From: Planctomycetota bacterium | GTDB taxonomy: Bacteria; Planctomycetota; Phycisphaerae; UBA1845; UTPLA1 | Direction of reading: 5' to 3' | Length of the DNA: 64,000 nucleotides | Assembly (NCBI GenBank): GCA_016712275.1 | Contig: JADJRI010000001.1 | Span: 186,001-250,000, forward strand | In this document: positions 9,864-19,420 of the stretch, piece by piece | Layout: every line of letters starts with the position of its first letter | Numbering within the stretch: position 1 is the stretch's first letter | The notes under the pieces: generated by a model | Database searches by the model: none | What the model saw: the letters and a program-made list of their open reading frames with translations, nothing else | What the model was told of the DNA's origin: nothing | Made by a program: the position numbers and the translations under genes

Positions 9864-11538
9864 TTGGCGGTGCAAGACGCTGGGCACGATAGTGGCGCAG
9901 CCGCTGCTGTTCGATCGGAAGCGGATCGGGATCAGCCACGTCGGCCAGTTCCTTGGCCAAACGCTCAAATTCCGATTCGACCTTTAAGAACACCTTGACG
10001 AGTTCTGGATCGAAGTGTGTTCCCGACTCGCTCAAGATGATTTCCGTGGCCTTTCGGTGAGAGAGCGGCTCTTTGTAAACGCGCTTGCTGATCAGGGCAT
10101 CATACACATCGGCAATGGCGACAATTCTGGCGGCCAGCGGTATCGCGCGGCCCGACCTGCCATTTGGATAGCCCTTGCCGTTGAACCACTCGTGGTGATT
10201 CTCGGCAATCTCTTCCGCCATTTTTAGAAAGGTTGAGTCCGGTGTCCTTTCGAGCAGCGAGTGAATCGTGTCCGCACCGACGCGCGTGTGGGTGCGCATC
10301 ACGGCGATTTCCTCGGGGCTTAGTCTGGCGGGCTTCAAAAGGATGGCATCGGGAATAGCGACTTTGCCGATGTCGTGCAGCGGGGCGGAGCGCTCCAAAT
10401 TTCGTATGAATTCGTCGTCGATCACGTGCTCGAAAAGCGGATGTTGCCGAAGTTCGTTCGCGATCTTGAGGCAATACTGCGTGACGCGGTCGAGATGCGT
10501 GCCCGTGTCGTCGTCTCGATGTTCGGCCAGTTTCGCAAGTGCGACGACGATCGAATCCCGCGCTTCGTCGCGGCTTTTTCGCGAACGGTTGTTCTGAATC
10601 GCGGTCGCCGAGTAATTCGTCAACAAGTCGATGAAGCCCTGCTCGGTCACTTCAAAGGGCCGGCCTCCAATGCGACTGGTCAGGTTCAGCACGCCGACAA
10701 TTTTTTCGGAGGATCGCATCGCGGTGGAATACATCGGCAGACCCTCGAACACCCGAAGGTCTCGCGGATCCAACACCCGTGCGGCATCTTCCTGGGAATT
10801 AATGACAATGGACTGTCCCGTCGCAAAGACCTTGCCGGCAATTGACCGGCCCACGTCCATCCGCACATTCTTAACGACATGCTCCGGAATGCCCATCGAC
10901 GCCGCGATAATAAGTGATTTTCCGTTCGGCTCCGGGATCATGATTGAAACGCGCTGGCAGGTGGTAAGTTCGGCGCTGACCTCGATTGTTTTTTGAAGAA
11001 TCGATTCGAGATCCTCCTTCCGCGACAACGCCATGCTGAAATCGAGCAGAAGGCTCAACGATCGGGTCTGCTCGCCAAGCACCGCGCGTCCTTCGTTCAT
11101 CGATCGCCAGGCGCGGCGCAAACGGGTCAGCGATTTCAGACGCAACTTAAAATCGGTTTCGCGAATGGGTTTGGCGACGTATGCATCGGCACCGGCCTCC
11201 AGGCCGGCCGAAATGCTCGGCGCTTCATCGTCGCGCGTCAGAATCAGAATGGGAACGTCTTCACTACGGGGTGTCGCCCGGAGTTTTCTCGTCAACGCCA
11301 ATCCGCAGCCGTCGGGCAAACTTATGTCGATGAGTACGACATCCGGTTTGATATCGGTAAACGAGGCCAGCGCCGCATTTCCTTCGCTGACATCATGGAC
11401 GAGCCAACCCTGAGATTCGAGCAGCCTTCGACAAACCTGTCGCTCGGCCGCGTCATCGTCAACAATCAGCGCAACCGGCGTCGACTCGATGGAATTCGCC
11501 AGCGAAAGAATTGTTGAGATGGGATCGATGGCCGGCAT
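9847..11538 (-). CDS. Response regulator with REC, GAF and HD-GYP domains (c-di-GMP phosphodiesterase)
   Basis: This protein probably degrades cyclic di-GMP under phosphorelay control. From the chosen ATG at 11538 it is about 563 residues. A receiver domain with VALIVDDDAAERQ, phospho-acceptor PDVVLIDISLPDG and AYVAKPI comes first, then a GAF domain (RVSIMIPEPNGKSLIIAA, SIAGKVFATGQSIVI). The C-terminal HD-GYP domain has APLHDIGKVAIPD, MRTHTRVGA, ENHHEWFNGKGYPNG and DVYDALISKRVYK, with all metal-binding motifs present. The layout resembles RpfG with an added GAF module. The frame stays open upstream to 11769, but that stretch does not look like a domain. No sensor kinase is adjacent. Its opposite in function is the diguanylate cyclase 1.7 kb away. 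Confidence 0.9.
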   Translation of the reverse strand: MPAIDPISTILSLANSIESTPVALIVDDDAAERQVCRRLLESQGWLVHDVSEGNAALASFTDIKPDVVLIDISLPDGCGLALTRKLRATPRSEDVPILILTRDDEAPSISAGLEAGADAYVAKPIRETDFKLRLKSLTRLRRAWRSMNEGRAVLGEQTRSLSLLLDFSMALSRKEDLESILQKTIEVSAELTTCQRVSIMIPEPNGKSLIIAASMGIPEHVVKNVRMDVGRSIAGKVFATGQSIVINSQEDAARVLDPRDLRVFEGLPMYSTAMRSSEKIVGVLNLTSRIGGRPFEVTEQGFIDLLTNYSATAIQNNRSRKSRDEARDSIVVALAKLAEHRDDDTGTHLDRVTQYCLKIANELRQHPLFEHVIDDEFIRNLERSAPLHDIGKVAIPDAILLKPARLSPEEIAVMRTHTRVGADTIHSLLERTPDSTFLKMAEEIAENHHEWFNGKGYPNGRSGRAIPLAARIVAIADVYDALISKRVYKEPLSHRKATEIILSESGTHFDPELVKVFLKVESEFERLAKELADVADPDPLPIEQQRLRHYRAQRLAPPITSQS

Positions 11539-12205
11539 GCTCACGAACTTGGCTCTTTTCGTTAAGGTTACTTCCTTATATCCGTTAACCTGATCGGCGA
11601 AGGGGTGCACGACAATGAGATGCCGTACACGGCTAATTTGCAAAAAGAGTGCCGGATAATCGCATTTTGCCGAACACATCTTTTCGCCGAAAAAGTCCCC
11701 TCCGTGATTTTGTAGGGCGTGCGATTCTCGGACCTTGATGATTCTTGATTTGACTCGTCCGAAATACAAAAAACGGGAGAGTGACCAGCGTGTGTCACTG
11801 CCGGCGATGGCCCGCCAATAGACCGTCGGCCGAACTGCACAATTCCGATCGACGAGCGGTGAAGCAGCTCATCGGCCCTTACTTTCTATCAATACCCCTG
11901 ATAACCCCTTGTGGCCGCCGTCCCATCAAGCCCTTTACTCAAGACTCCATTCGACGCAAAGATGAATTCCCAAACGCCGACTTCTCGACAAGCGACTCGA
12001 ATCCAGCAAGAAACCATGTGCCGCAGGCTGCATGATTCACGCGGAAATGGCGTGTGCCTTCATGAAGGGCATTTGCTTGGGCCGTATTTGCATTTGATGT
12101 CGGCGGTTATAGTTTATCCGAGTCGTCGAGTCCTTGCGGCACATGCAAATTGGCTGGAAAAACGCCGGCCACCAATGTGCGGCGTGTTCCACGGTGTAGT
12201 GATTC
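11539..12205. other. Non-coding stretch, divergent promoter region
   Basis: These 667 bases lie between the HD-GYP gene (minus) and a membrane-protein gene (plus). A short inverted pair AGGTTA/TAACCT spans about 11565-11591, just upstream of the HD-GYP start. Small open frames here have no recognisable features. I see no RNA gene or mobile element. Confidence 0.4.
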
Positions 12206-13053
12206 ATGATTTCAGCATTTCTCGTTCAATATGCGGCTGGGTGCTATTGGGCGGTCGCAGCGACCGCCATCAAACTGACGGATTGGCGCTATGTCCGGCT
12301 AATGTGCATCGTCTCCTGCGCCATCGCCCTGCTCGCGCTGTCTTTCCAAATGAGCGAAATCAAGGATGTTCGCTTGGCCGTGACCCACCCGGCAATCCTG
12401 ATGCTGGCAACCGGCATTCTCTGCGGATTTGTGTGGCTCTTCGTGAATGCGTCGCAAGGCGAGCGAATTCGCAATTCGCAGCGATTCATCGCATTCGCCG
12501 CCGGAACAGCCTGTTTCGCGGCCACGCTATGGCTACCCTTGAGCAACGGCTCGACTCAAGCATCGCCTTCAAACACGAACACGGTGTCCGCGGTTCCTGT
12601 TTCGCGGCAAGCGCGCGCTGCGCCTGATCCCATCCGGCTGATCGGTTCGACCCTACTTGGTGCCGGCCTGCTCGGCGTCGCCACGACCGCCATGCTGCTG
12701 GGCCATCGCTACCTCACCGACACGGTATGGCCATCACCCCGCTGAAGAAAATCACCCATCTGTATCTCGCCTTGCTCGCCGCGCGGATCGCATGGAATGC
12801 CGCTATCCTGACACCCCTGTGGTTCAACGGCGAATGGCCCTCCACGACCGAACTGTATTTCTGGCTCGCGCTTCTCGTGCGCCTCGGCGTCGGTCTGATC
12901 GTGGCCGGAGCATTCGGCTATATGATCTGGGATTGCGTTCGCCGTCGGGCCACCCAGTCGGCCACGGCGCTTTATTATCTGTCGATGCTGTTCATTTTTT
13001 TCGGTGAACTGTCGGCGCAGTATTTGCTCCAGGCTGAGAGCCTGCCATTATGA
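12206..13053 (+). CDS. Multi-pass membrane protein, one frameshift
   Basis: This is an unrecognised integral membrane protein. The first frame (12206 to about 12720) has helices around MISAFLVQYAAGCYWAV, MCIVSCAIALLALSF, ILMLATGILCGFVWLF and LLGAGLLGVATTAMLLGH. The continuation (about 12727 to 13053) has HLYLALLAARIAWNAAI, LALLVRLGVGLIVAGAFGY and YYLSMLFIFFGELSAQYLL. GHRYLTDT followed by MAITPLKKITHLYL reads as a continuous loop, so a single-base indel near 12722 has probably split one gene of about 282 residues with seven or eight helices. The next gene starts eight bases after the stop, so it is probably the first gene of an operon ending in folE. The function is unknown. Confidence 0.6.
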
Positions 13054-13060
13054 TGAATCC

Positions 13061-13529
13061 ATGAAATCACCGGAAAACACCATCACACTTCAGTTCCGTT
13101 GCTCCGATCAGTCCTGCCGAGCGCGATGCCGAATCCCACTCGATCGCGCAGGCCCGATCGACGCACATTGCATCGTGTGCAAAAAACCCATCGCCATTAA
13201 CGTCCCGTCCGAGTTTGACGCCGGGCGGCCCATCACCCAATGTGCGTGCTGCCCTGGCCGGGAATTTTATCCGCAAGGATTTCCCGCAGCGCCTCGGCAT
13301 GCTGCTGGTCGTCGTTTTTGGTCTTGTCGCAACGTGCTTTTACTTTGCCCGCAACGTGCCCATGACCTTCGCCGTTCTCGGCTCTCTTGTCGTCGTGGAT
13401 GCCGTCATTTACCTGTTCGTGGGGAAGGTCACGGTGTGCTATCGCTGCCGGGCCGAATATCGCGGCCTCGCCTATAATCCCGACCATGAGGGATTCGACC
13501 TGGCCACGTCGGAGAAATACGAATCGTAG
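13061..13529 (+). CDS. Zinc-ribbon membrane protein, one frameshift
   Basis: The protein starts MKSPENTITLQF and has Cys pairs (CSDQSC, CIVCKK and CACC), which look like a zinc-ribbon region. Two membrane helices follow (GMLLVVVFGLVATCFYF and AVLGSLVVVDAVIYLFVG), then a second Cys pair in VCYRCRAEYRGL and a short polar tail. The first frame loses sense after CPGREFY. The second frame picks up RKDFPQRLG, so there is a one- or two-base indel near 13270. Read as one gene it encodes about 156 residues. It starts eight bases after the preceding membrane-protein gene and lies 53 bases before folE, suggesting co-transcription. No function is known to me. Confidence 0.6.
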
Positions 13530-13582
13530 CCGTCCGATCCGGCATCCAACGTTCGCGATCGAATCGAGGAGGACACCCGCAC

Positions 13583-14169
13583 ATGTCGCAAATCTGCCCG
13601 TCGGACTTCAAAGTCGACAAGGAACGCATCGCCAAGGCCGTGCGCGAAATCCTGGCCGCCGTCGGTGAAAACCCCGATCGTGAAGGACTCCGCGAAACAC
13701 CCAATCGCGTTGCCCGAATGTACGAAGAGCTTTTCAGCGGTATGCGGCAGAACCCCCGCTCATTGCTCCAGACCGTCTTCACCGAAAAATACGAAGAAAT
13801 GGTCGTCTTGCGCGACATCACCTTTAACTCGATATGCGAGCATCACCTCATGCCGTTTGAAGGCAAGGCCCATATCGCTTATCTGCCCGACGGTAAAGTT
13901 GTCGGCCTTTCAAAACTCGCTCGCGCGTCGTGGATGCCTATGCCCTGCGCCCGCAGGTGCAGGAACGGCTCACCACGCAACTGGCCGATGTGATCATGTC
14001 CGAGCTGTCCGCGCAGGGCGCGGCCGTCGTCATCGAAGCCGTCCACACCTGCATGACCTGCCGCGGCGTAAAGAAACCGGGAAGCACGATGGTGACGTCA
14101 GCCATTCGCGGCATCTGCGCAACCAATCCGGCCACGCGGGCGGAAGTGATGAGTTTGTTGCACAAGTAA
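13583..14169 (+). CDS. folE: GTP cyclohydrolase I, one frameshift
   Basis: This enzyme converts GTP to 7,8-dihydroneopterin triphosphate, the first step to tetrahydrofolate or queuosine precursors. The N-terminal frame has ENPDREGLRETPNRVARMY and the zinc- and substrate-binding SICEHHLMPFEGKAH. The second frame has DAYALRPQVQERLTTQLAD, EAVHTCMTCRGVKKPGS with the second zinc Cys, and TSAIRG. They join at GLSKLAR/VVDAYA if two bases in the GCGCG run near 13925 are removed, which gives the usual length of about 195 residues. Every catalytic motif is intact. Since folE is normally needed, a sequencing indel is more likely than true inactivation. AGGAGG precedes the ATG. Confidence 0.9.
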
Positions 14170-14192
14170 CGGCCGGTCTGAAGAAAAAGTGA

Positions 14193-14226
14193 GAAAACCC
14201 CGACCGCATTTCGCAATCGGGGCTTT
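14193..14226 (+). terminator. Candidate intrinsic terminator after folE
   Basis: CCCCGA at 14198-14203 pairs with TCGGGG at 14217-14222, and a short T run and AATTTT follow. It lies 24 bases after the folE stop. On the other strand it lies about 40 bases beyond the stop of the convergent 9 kb secreted-protein locus, so it may serve both sides. Confidence 0.55.
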
Positions 14227-14262
14227 CGAATTTTGGCAACAACCTCGGAAAAACCACTTTCA

Positions 14263-14823
14263 TCAGGGCGAGCAATTGACCAACATCGTCCCGGTTCCCG
14301 TGATTGCATTGTACCCGCCCACTCGTATCAAGAACTGCTCGCCGGGTAGTGCGGAAAACGAGAGACTGGACCGAGTGCTGCTACAGGCGTCGTCATTGCA
14401 AACGATGGCCGACGCGCTCGTGGGACAACTCCATCCCGAATAAACGGCGATTTTGGAGTCGTAGTCCGCACCGCAGAAATCGAGGGTAACGGTCGAAGAA
14501 CACGGCGATGTAAATCGGAACCAGACATCAGCACCAACCTGAGTGTAACTAAAAAAATTACAGGCAATGATCTCATCAGGTCCGTCGGTTCCCGCTCCGA
14601 TGGTGGATACAGGGTGTGCTCCGGTCGTAATCTCAAACGCATTGATGCAAAGATCATTAGCCGGTCCGCTTCCGCAATTGACCAATCCACAGCTTGTTTC
14701 ATCACCCTGATAGAATCCGCCGCTGGTGGCACACCCGATGGCATCAAATCCATCGCCACACGATGGTCCAAAGCAACATGCGCCGAATCCTACCGGATGC
14801 CCGGAAAACAGGTCGAGCGTCAC
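14263..14823 (-). CDS. C-terminal segment of the giant secreted-protein locus
   Basis: This is the last frame segment of the roughly 9 kb minus-strand locus. It begins in a GACC module (GFGACCFGPSCGDGFDAIGC, then GGFYQGDETSCG). It continues into a PPC-like beta-sandwich of about 110 residues: NDLCINAFEITTG, DVWFRFTSPCSSTVTLDFCG, DYDSKIAVYSG, IVCNDDAC, EQFLIRVGGYN. It stops naturally at LVNCSP. Its beginning overlaps the preceding segment in another frame, so an indel near 14815 has split one coding sequence. The lack of any signal peptide here supports that view. The module is probably an extracellular adhesion or calcium-stabilised domain (inference from the PPC-like fold). Confidence 0.65.
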   Translation of the reverse strand: MTLDLFSGHPVGFGACCFGPSCGDGFDAIGCATSGGFYQGDETSCGLVNCGSGPANDLCINAFEITTGAHPVSTIGAGTDGPDEIIACNFFSYTQVGADVWFRFTSPCSSTVTLDFCGADYDSKIAVYSGWSCPTSASAIVCNDDACSSTRSSLSFSALPGEQFLIRVGGYNAITGTGTMLVNCSP

Positions 14824-17146
14824 CTAGGAAGCTGCCGCCATTGCTCATGCAACTGGGTTCGTCCCAGCCTTCGGAGCAATCAACGCCAATACAGCACGCT
14901 CCAAATCCCGGCGGCAAGCAGATCACGGTTCCACAATTCGAACCGTTGCCCTGATAGGCCCCGCCACTATTGCTGCAACCGATGCTGTCCCAGCCATCGC
15001 TGCACGACGCACCAACGCAGCACGCGCCCAAACCGGATCCCGAATCGCACGTGACCGACAACGTTCCCGAGCCGGACCCCGTCGGGCTGAATGAACCGAC
15101 ACTGATCAAATAGGTCACACCCGCCACAACCGGCGCATCCACGGTCGAATGGAACAGCGGTGAATCGCCGCACGGATTCACGGTGTCGTCGTCATTGCAG
15201 CCCACCAGATTGAATTCGAGTTGGGCGCAATCGGTGGTGCCGTAAACCGCGATTCGGCTGTCATAGTTCGAGCTTCCGCCCAACTCCGCGCAGTCCGTGA
15301 CGCGCAAGTTGCCCGAGCATGAAGCCGTGTACTGAAACCAGATGTTGTTGTACACCGGTCTTGCATACTGGCATTCGGCCGCGGAATGGGTCGGCCCATC
15401 CGTGGTCGCATTGACCGTCGAGAACGATGTCAATCCCTCCCCGATCACAATGGGAACCGCGCAACTGTCATTCGGCGGAGGAACGAGGCATGGACCCGCA
15501 TCCGACACCGACAATTCAAGCGTTCCCGAATTCGTACCGAAACCGCTGACCCGGATCAGGTAGTTGACGCCGGCCTGCGAGCAGAATGTAAACCGGGACT
15601 TGAGGTTCGACCCAGCAACGGAACACGCCGGATCGCCAGGGGGCTGGGCATCATCGTTGCCGCCCACGCAAACAGGAGCGACACACGATCCATTAAAGAC
15701 TTCAACCATGGTGTCAAAGTCCGTACCCGGATTACAGGTGCTGAGCGTCAGCAAGTCGCCGTTTCCGATCACCGAGTACCAGACGCCTTGATTGGGCGTG
15801 CCGACACCACACGCCGGAGGACTGACATCATCCGCCGCAGCGGCATTGCTGCCCGTGACAAATGAACCGATTGAAAGCGGTATGGCCGTGCCGCAATCGT
15901 CATTCGGCGTCGCGGGCGTGCAGTGCGGACACTCGGATGGGCGCACGCAATGGTCATGCGGCGCAGTGCCGAACGAGGAATGGCACGTCTCAGGACAGCA
16001 TGGGACCGGTTCATCCGTGTATCCGGGATGGAAACCGGGCGAGCAGGACGGACCACTGATGGGATTGGTGGTCCAAGGCGCTCCTGTGCTGCCAATCTGC
16101 ATCGGAGGAATGCCGGCCGCTCCTGTGTCGAGCACGACGGTGGCGGGCAGCACTACTCGGTTAAACGTAAAGACAGGCTGCACGAATAGTACTGAGTCAA
16201 ATGTGCCGCCAGTCGGGGTTAGCATTGTGCCAGTCAGTGTGCCGTTCGGCGCCGGTGTCGGCGAGAGGCCCACAGCGATGTTCCACTGTTCGGGGTTCTG
16301 GCCGCCGTTGTATGTCACGGTAATCGGCTGGCAACTCACCAAACTCAGGGCAACCAGTTCTATTGGCACGGTAGCCGAGGATGGTATCGGCTGCGGGAAG
16401 CACAAATCTCCCAGACGTTGGATTACCGTGTCACTGCCAAACGGACCTGAGGGGCTGCCGCCCAGCGTCACCAATCCTGTGAACGGATCGGAGCCGGGGC
16501 CGAAGAAACCTGCCGGCAGCGGACTCTGCAGGAACGAGTAGTTCGAGCCCGGACAAGCCGTCGTCCAGCAATCCGCACCGGCCGGCACGCAGACAAATGT
16601 CGGGCATGTGACGGTAGCGCAACTGCTGCCATCGCCCTGATAAGTGCCGCTTTGTGAGGAGCAGCCGCCCGGGGATTGTCCGTCGATGCAAACGCCGCTG
16701 GTCAAACAGCATGCGCCGATCGATGGCGAGCAGTTCGTTCCAGCGCATGTCGTATTATCGCCGCCATAGCTTCCGCCGATCGCGCCGCAATGCGCCGAGG
16801 TCAGACCATCGGTGCATCCGCCACCTGTCGTGCAGCATGCGCCGGACGGATCACAACTCGGGCATTCCGGCGGTCGCACGCAGTGATCGTGCGGCGCGGT
16901 TCCAAACGAAGAGTGGCAGCTTTCCGGACAACACGGATCGTTTGGCGTCGAATGGCCGGGCACAAATGTCGGCGTGCAAGCCGGTCCATTGGGCGTACCC
17001 TGCAACCAGGGATGGCCCGTGCCCGTCAGTTGCGCCGGAGGCAGCGCTTCGAGACCTGTGTCGAAAACCAGATTGCCGCCACCGTTATCAAAAGTAAATC
17101 GAGCTTGGACAAAGGACCGTGTCGAATGTGCCGCCTGTGGGGCCAT
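14744..17146 (-). CDS. Cys-rich modular segment of the giant secreted-protein locus
   Basis: This frame of about 800 residues has no signal peptide and continues the segment upstream. It reads in order: the end of one NGGQ-type module; a Cys cluster SSFGTAPHDHCVRPPECPSC; two GACC modules; a complete NGGQ-type module (FFGPGSDPF, VTYNGGQNPEQWNIAV, GGTFDSVLFVQPVFTF, VVLDTGAAG); the same Cys cluster again (SSFGTAPHDHCVRPSEC); two PPC-like domains (NDDCGTAIPLSIG, NQGVWYSVIGNGD and NDSCAVPIVIGEG, NNIWFQYTASC); and two more GACC modules. The joint with the upstream segment is a T-run indel near 17105, where VL/VQARFTFDNG follows GGTFDT. The function is unknown; it is likely a large extracellular stalk or binding region. 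Confidence 0.7.
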   Translation of the reverse strand: MAPQAAHSTRSFVQARFTFDNGGGNLVFDTGLEALPPAQLTGTGHPWLQGTPNGPACTPTFVPGHSTPNDPCCPESCHSSFGTAPHDHCVRPPECPSCDPSGACCTTGGGCTDGLTSAHCGAIGGSYGGDNTTCAGTNCSPSIGACCLTSGVCIDGQSPGGCSSQSGTYQGDGSSCATVTCPTFVCVPAGADCWTTACPGSNYSFLQSPLPAGFFGPGSDPFTGLVTLGGSPSGPFGSDTVIQRLGDLCFPQPIPSSATVPIELVALSLVSCQPITVTYNGGQNPEQWNIAVGLSPTPAPNGTLTGTMLTPTGGTFDSVLFVQPVFTFNRVVLPATVVLDTGAAGIPPMQIGSTGAPWTTNPISGPSCSPGFHPGYTDEPVPCCPETCHSSFGTAPHDHCVRPSECPHCTPATPNDDCGTAIPLSIGSFVTGSNAAAADDVSPPACGVGTPNQGVWYSVIGNGDLLTLSTCNPGTDFDTMVEVFNGSCVAPVCVGGNDDAQPPGDPACSVAGSNLKSRFTFCSQAGVNYLIRVSGFGTNSGTLELSVSDAGPCLVPPPNDSCAVPIVIGEGLTSFSTVNATTDGPTHSAAECQYARPVYNNIWFQYTASCSGNLRVTDCAELGGSSNYDSRIAVYGTTDCAQLEFNLVGCNDDDTVNPCGDSPLFHSTVDAPVVAGVTYLISVGSFSPTGSGSGTLSVTCDSGSGLGACCVGASCSDGWDSIGCSNSGGAYQGNGSNCGTVICLPPGFGACCIGVDCSEGWDEPSCMSNGGSFLGDARPVFRASGRIRRMLLWTIVWRWI

Positions 17147-17640
17147 TCTTCGTGACTGTCATTGTTCCGCTAGGCGCTGGAACGGAAGAGAGATCAACGA
17201 CCACATTCCATGGTTGCGGATTTTGACCTCCGTTGGACGTAATCATGATCGGCTGGCAACTGGACAGATTCAGTTCCGTTAGTTCGATCGGAATGGAATC
17301 CGTCGCAGGCAGCGGGTCAGGGAAGAACAGGGTGCCAAGCCGCTGAACGGAAGTATCGGTTCCAAACGGTCCTGTCGGGATGCCGCCCAGTTGAATTGTG
17401 CCGAGGAACGGATCCGAGCCGGGTCCGAAGAAATCGGCCGGGATGGGATTGTCGGCAAAGCTGTAGTCGGAATAGCCGCACTCGGTAATCCAGCAATCCT
17501 CACCCGGCGGAATCGTCTTGTAACTGGGGCAGGTTGTCGTGTCGCACGCCGTGCCGTGTCCCTGATATTGACCGCCGGCGTTGTAGCAATCCTGTGCGGA
17601 ACCATCCGAGCAACTGCTGTCCGGTAGGCAGCAGGCGCCA
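14750..17640 (-). repeat. Six Cys-rich GACC modules in coding sequence
   Basis: Six copies of a module of about 40 residues, GACC-x(4-5)-C-x-DG or EG-x(5-6)-C-x(3)-GG-x-Y/F-x-G-x(4-6)-C, start near 17,635, 16,845, 16,720, 15,030, 14,905 and 14,785 (minus strand). Four to six cysteines per copy suggest disulfide-bonded units. They are interleaved with NGGQ-type and PPC-like domains. One more degenerate copy is in the secreted protein at 53828-56707 (GACCLGDGSECIVLTLVDC). Confidence 0.75.
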
Positions 17641-18659
17641 CCGGGCGGGAAGCAGGTCGATTGATTGAGTATCGCGATCACGAACTGCTGGATGTCGGCG
17701 CCATTGTTCGATCCGTCACCGTTCATGTCCGCGCACTCGTTGTACCCAACCGAGAGAAGCACGTTTACAAATATCGGGACGTCCACAATCGACACGACAT
17801 TGTCGTTATTGAGATCGCCGAGGCAGATGCAGGTCGTAATCACATACCGCGGCGGCTCAACCGTGTGCGTCGACGGCAGCGACGGATCGCTTTCCTGCCA
17901 CTGGACAGTCACCTGCGACGACGGAACGCCATGCACAACCTCCAATACGCCCGGCACGAACGTGCCGTCCGACGGCGCCACAACGCTCAGCGACGGCTCA
18001 ACCGTGTGAACGTAGGGTGTGCCCTGCGACGTAAAGAAGTGCGGCGGCAGACCCTGCTCGCCCGTGTCCAGCGTGACGAGATCGTTTGGATTGCTCGCCC
18101 GCGTGAAGATCAGATAGGGCTGGACCGGCAGCGTCGAACCAAACGTGCCGCCGTTCTCATGGGTCTTTTGCGCTGTCAACGAGCCTACAGGCACGATCGA
18201 CGGTGACAGTCCGACACGCACATTCCAGTCCTGCGGGTTTTGACCACCGTTTTGCGTGACGGTGATCGGATTGATCGAAATCAAACTGAGTTGCGTCACT
18301 TCCAGATCGACGGTGCGGGTGGTGCCGATCGGATCATCCGCCAGCGTCGCCTCATTCGAGCGCTGCGCCAGCATCGACGCATTGCCGTACGCATTCGTGT
18401 CAAATGGATCGCCCTTCAGATCAATACGGCCGATGAATGGATCGGAGCCCGGCCCGAAGAAGCCGGCCGGGATCGCCGGATTCGAACCGCCGGTGCCGAA
18501 GTCGACATAGGTCGATCCGGGTGTCGAAGGCGTGGCATGCGGACACGGGGGAGGCAATTCGCCGCCAATATCCAGCGCGTCGATGTTGTCGATCGGCGGA
18601 ATGAGCCCGAGCGCCGCGGCTGGTGCATAGAGCGAATAGCCGCCGGCGAACGCCGTCAC
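17088..18659 (-). CDS. Dockerin-bearing segment of the giant secreted-protein locus
   Basis: This frame of about 523 residues continues the segment upstream: FAGGYSLYAPAAALGL completes a domain begun there, so an indel lies near 18680. In order it carries an NGGQ-type module (FFGPGSDPFIGRIDLKG, ITVTQNGGQNPQDWNV, LVTLDTGEQGLPP) and a stretch ending HTVEPPRYVITT. Then comes a dockerin-type pair of calcium loops (CLGDLNNDNVVSIVDVPIFV and CADMNGDGSNNGADIQQFV), a GACC module and a second NGGQ-type module (FFGPGSDPFLGTIQLGG, NGGQNPQPWNVVVDLS). It breaks at a T-run near 17105. There is no cohesin in the window, so these dockerin-like loops may simply stabilise the chain or mediate intramolecular contacts. 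Confidence 0.7.
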   Translation of the reverse strand: MTAFAGGYSLYAPAAALGLIPPIDNIDALDIGGELPPPCPHATPSTPGSTYVDFGTGGSNPAIPAGFFGPGSDPFIGRIDLKGDPFDTNAYGNASMLAQRSNEATLADDPIGTTRTVDLEVTQLSLISINPITVTQNGGQNPQDWNVRVGLSPSIVPVGSLTAQKTHENGGTFGSTLPVQPYLIFTRASNPNDLVTLDTGEQGLPPHFFTSQGTPYVHTVEPSLSVVAPSDGTFVPGVLEVVHGVPSSQVTVQWQESDPSLPSTHTVEPPRYVITTCICLGDLNNDNVVSIVDVPIFVNVLLSVGYNECADMNGDGSNNGADIQQFVIAILNQSTCFPPGGACCLPDSSCSDGSAQDCYNAGGQYQGHGTACDTTTCPSYKTIPPGEDCWITECGYSDYSFADNPIPADFFGPGSDPFLGTIQLGGIPTGPFGTDTSVQRLGTLFFPDPLPATDSIPIELTELNLSSCQPIMITSNGGQNPQPWNVVVDLSSVPAPSGTMTVTKNGPTGGTFDTVLCPSSIYF

Positions 18660-19420
18660 AAATACATCGCCGCGGAAAACCCGCCAACCGCCAGTGAAGG
18701 CGAACCGGGAGCCAGGGTAAAGAGCGCAATGTCCAGATTGGGCTGCAGGACGCCGTCCGGCCCGTTGTTATCCAGCAGCACGAGGCTGTCGAGGTCGTCG
18801 CCGGGCAACAGGCCGATGTCGATGGTTCCGCGTGCGTATATCGCATGCGAGAAGGGTCCGCCGAAGGGCGGTGGTGACACAAGTATGTCATCCGGCGTCA
18901 CGCCCGTGGGATCGGGGCCGGTCGACATGCCGGGATAGGGGTCCGGCGCGCCGGCGGTCGGTGACATGCCCTTAATCGAGAAGAAGGCAAACTTCGTGCC
19001 GCCGTTGGGAATACCATTGACATCCGGATCGATTTCAGCGCCATCGCTGACTTCGAGGGCGTCGAGGTTGTCCTCTTCGCAGATCGGATCGTCGGCATTC
19101 CATGCTTCGCCGAGATATTCGAAGGGCGCGCCGAAAGCCCCGAATACGCGAATCTCAACGCGGTAGTTTTGTTTTTTGGGCGAATTGAATGCCACGACTT
19201 CATAGGGGTTGTTAAAGGAATTCGACCAAGCTACGAGGTTACCGGCGCAATCGTAAACATAAAGGTCCAAATCCGTGGTCAGCACGTCATTTGTGATGTT
19301 TTCATGTGTCCCCCCGCTGGTGTGCGTGGACCATGCAATTGCGTAACGGAATTGCTCGCCTGCGTTCACAAAAACATCCTTGCTAACAATTCGATTTCGC
19401 GGGAAGTCAGCCGGTCCCAC
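18656..19420 (-). CDS. Post-protease segment of the giant secreted-protein locus
   Basis: This frame of about 254 residues directly follows the subtilase domain. VNAGEQFRYAIAWSTHTSGG and TDLDLYVYDCAGNLVAWSNS resemble the jelly-roll domain that follows the catalytic domain of many S8 proteases, with NYRVEIRVFGAFG closing it. The rest (DNLDALEVSDG, FAFFSIKGMSP, PDDILVSPPP, GDDLDSLVLLD) is a repeat of the 'LDAL' domain also present in the N-terminal segment (DNMDALSFG, LLFSVDPAS, GDIYISP). It is joined upstream near 19400 and downstream near 18680 by indels. It has no start signal of its own, which argues that it is not a separate gene. Confidence 0.65.
   Translation of the reverse strand: MGPADFPRNRIVSKDVFVNAGEQFRYAIAWSTHTSGGTHENITNDVLTTDLDLYVYDCAGNLVAWSNSFNNPYEVVAFNSPKKQNYRVEIRVFGAFGAPFEYLGEAWNADDPICEEDNLDALEVSDGAEIDPDVNGIPNGGTKFAFFSIKGMSPTAGAPDPYPGMSTGPDPTGVTPDDILVSPPPFGGPFSHAIYARGTIDIGLLPGDDLDSLVLLDNNGPDGVLQPNLDIALFTLAPGSPSLAVGGFSAAMYL

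Noticed and set aside
11781..12035. An 84-codon plus-strand frame in the region between the HD-GYP and membrane-protein genes
   Set aside because: Its composition is random-looking, there is no ribosome binding site, and it lies in a divergent promoter region.
12289..12546. Minus-strand frames opposite the membrane-protein gene
   Set aside because: They are shadows of hydrophobic coding sequence.
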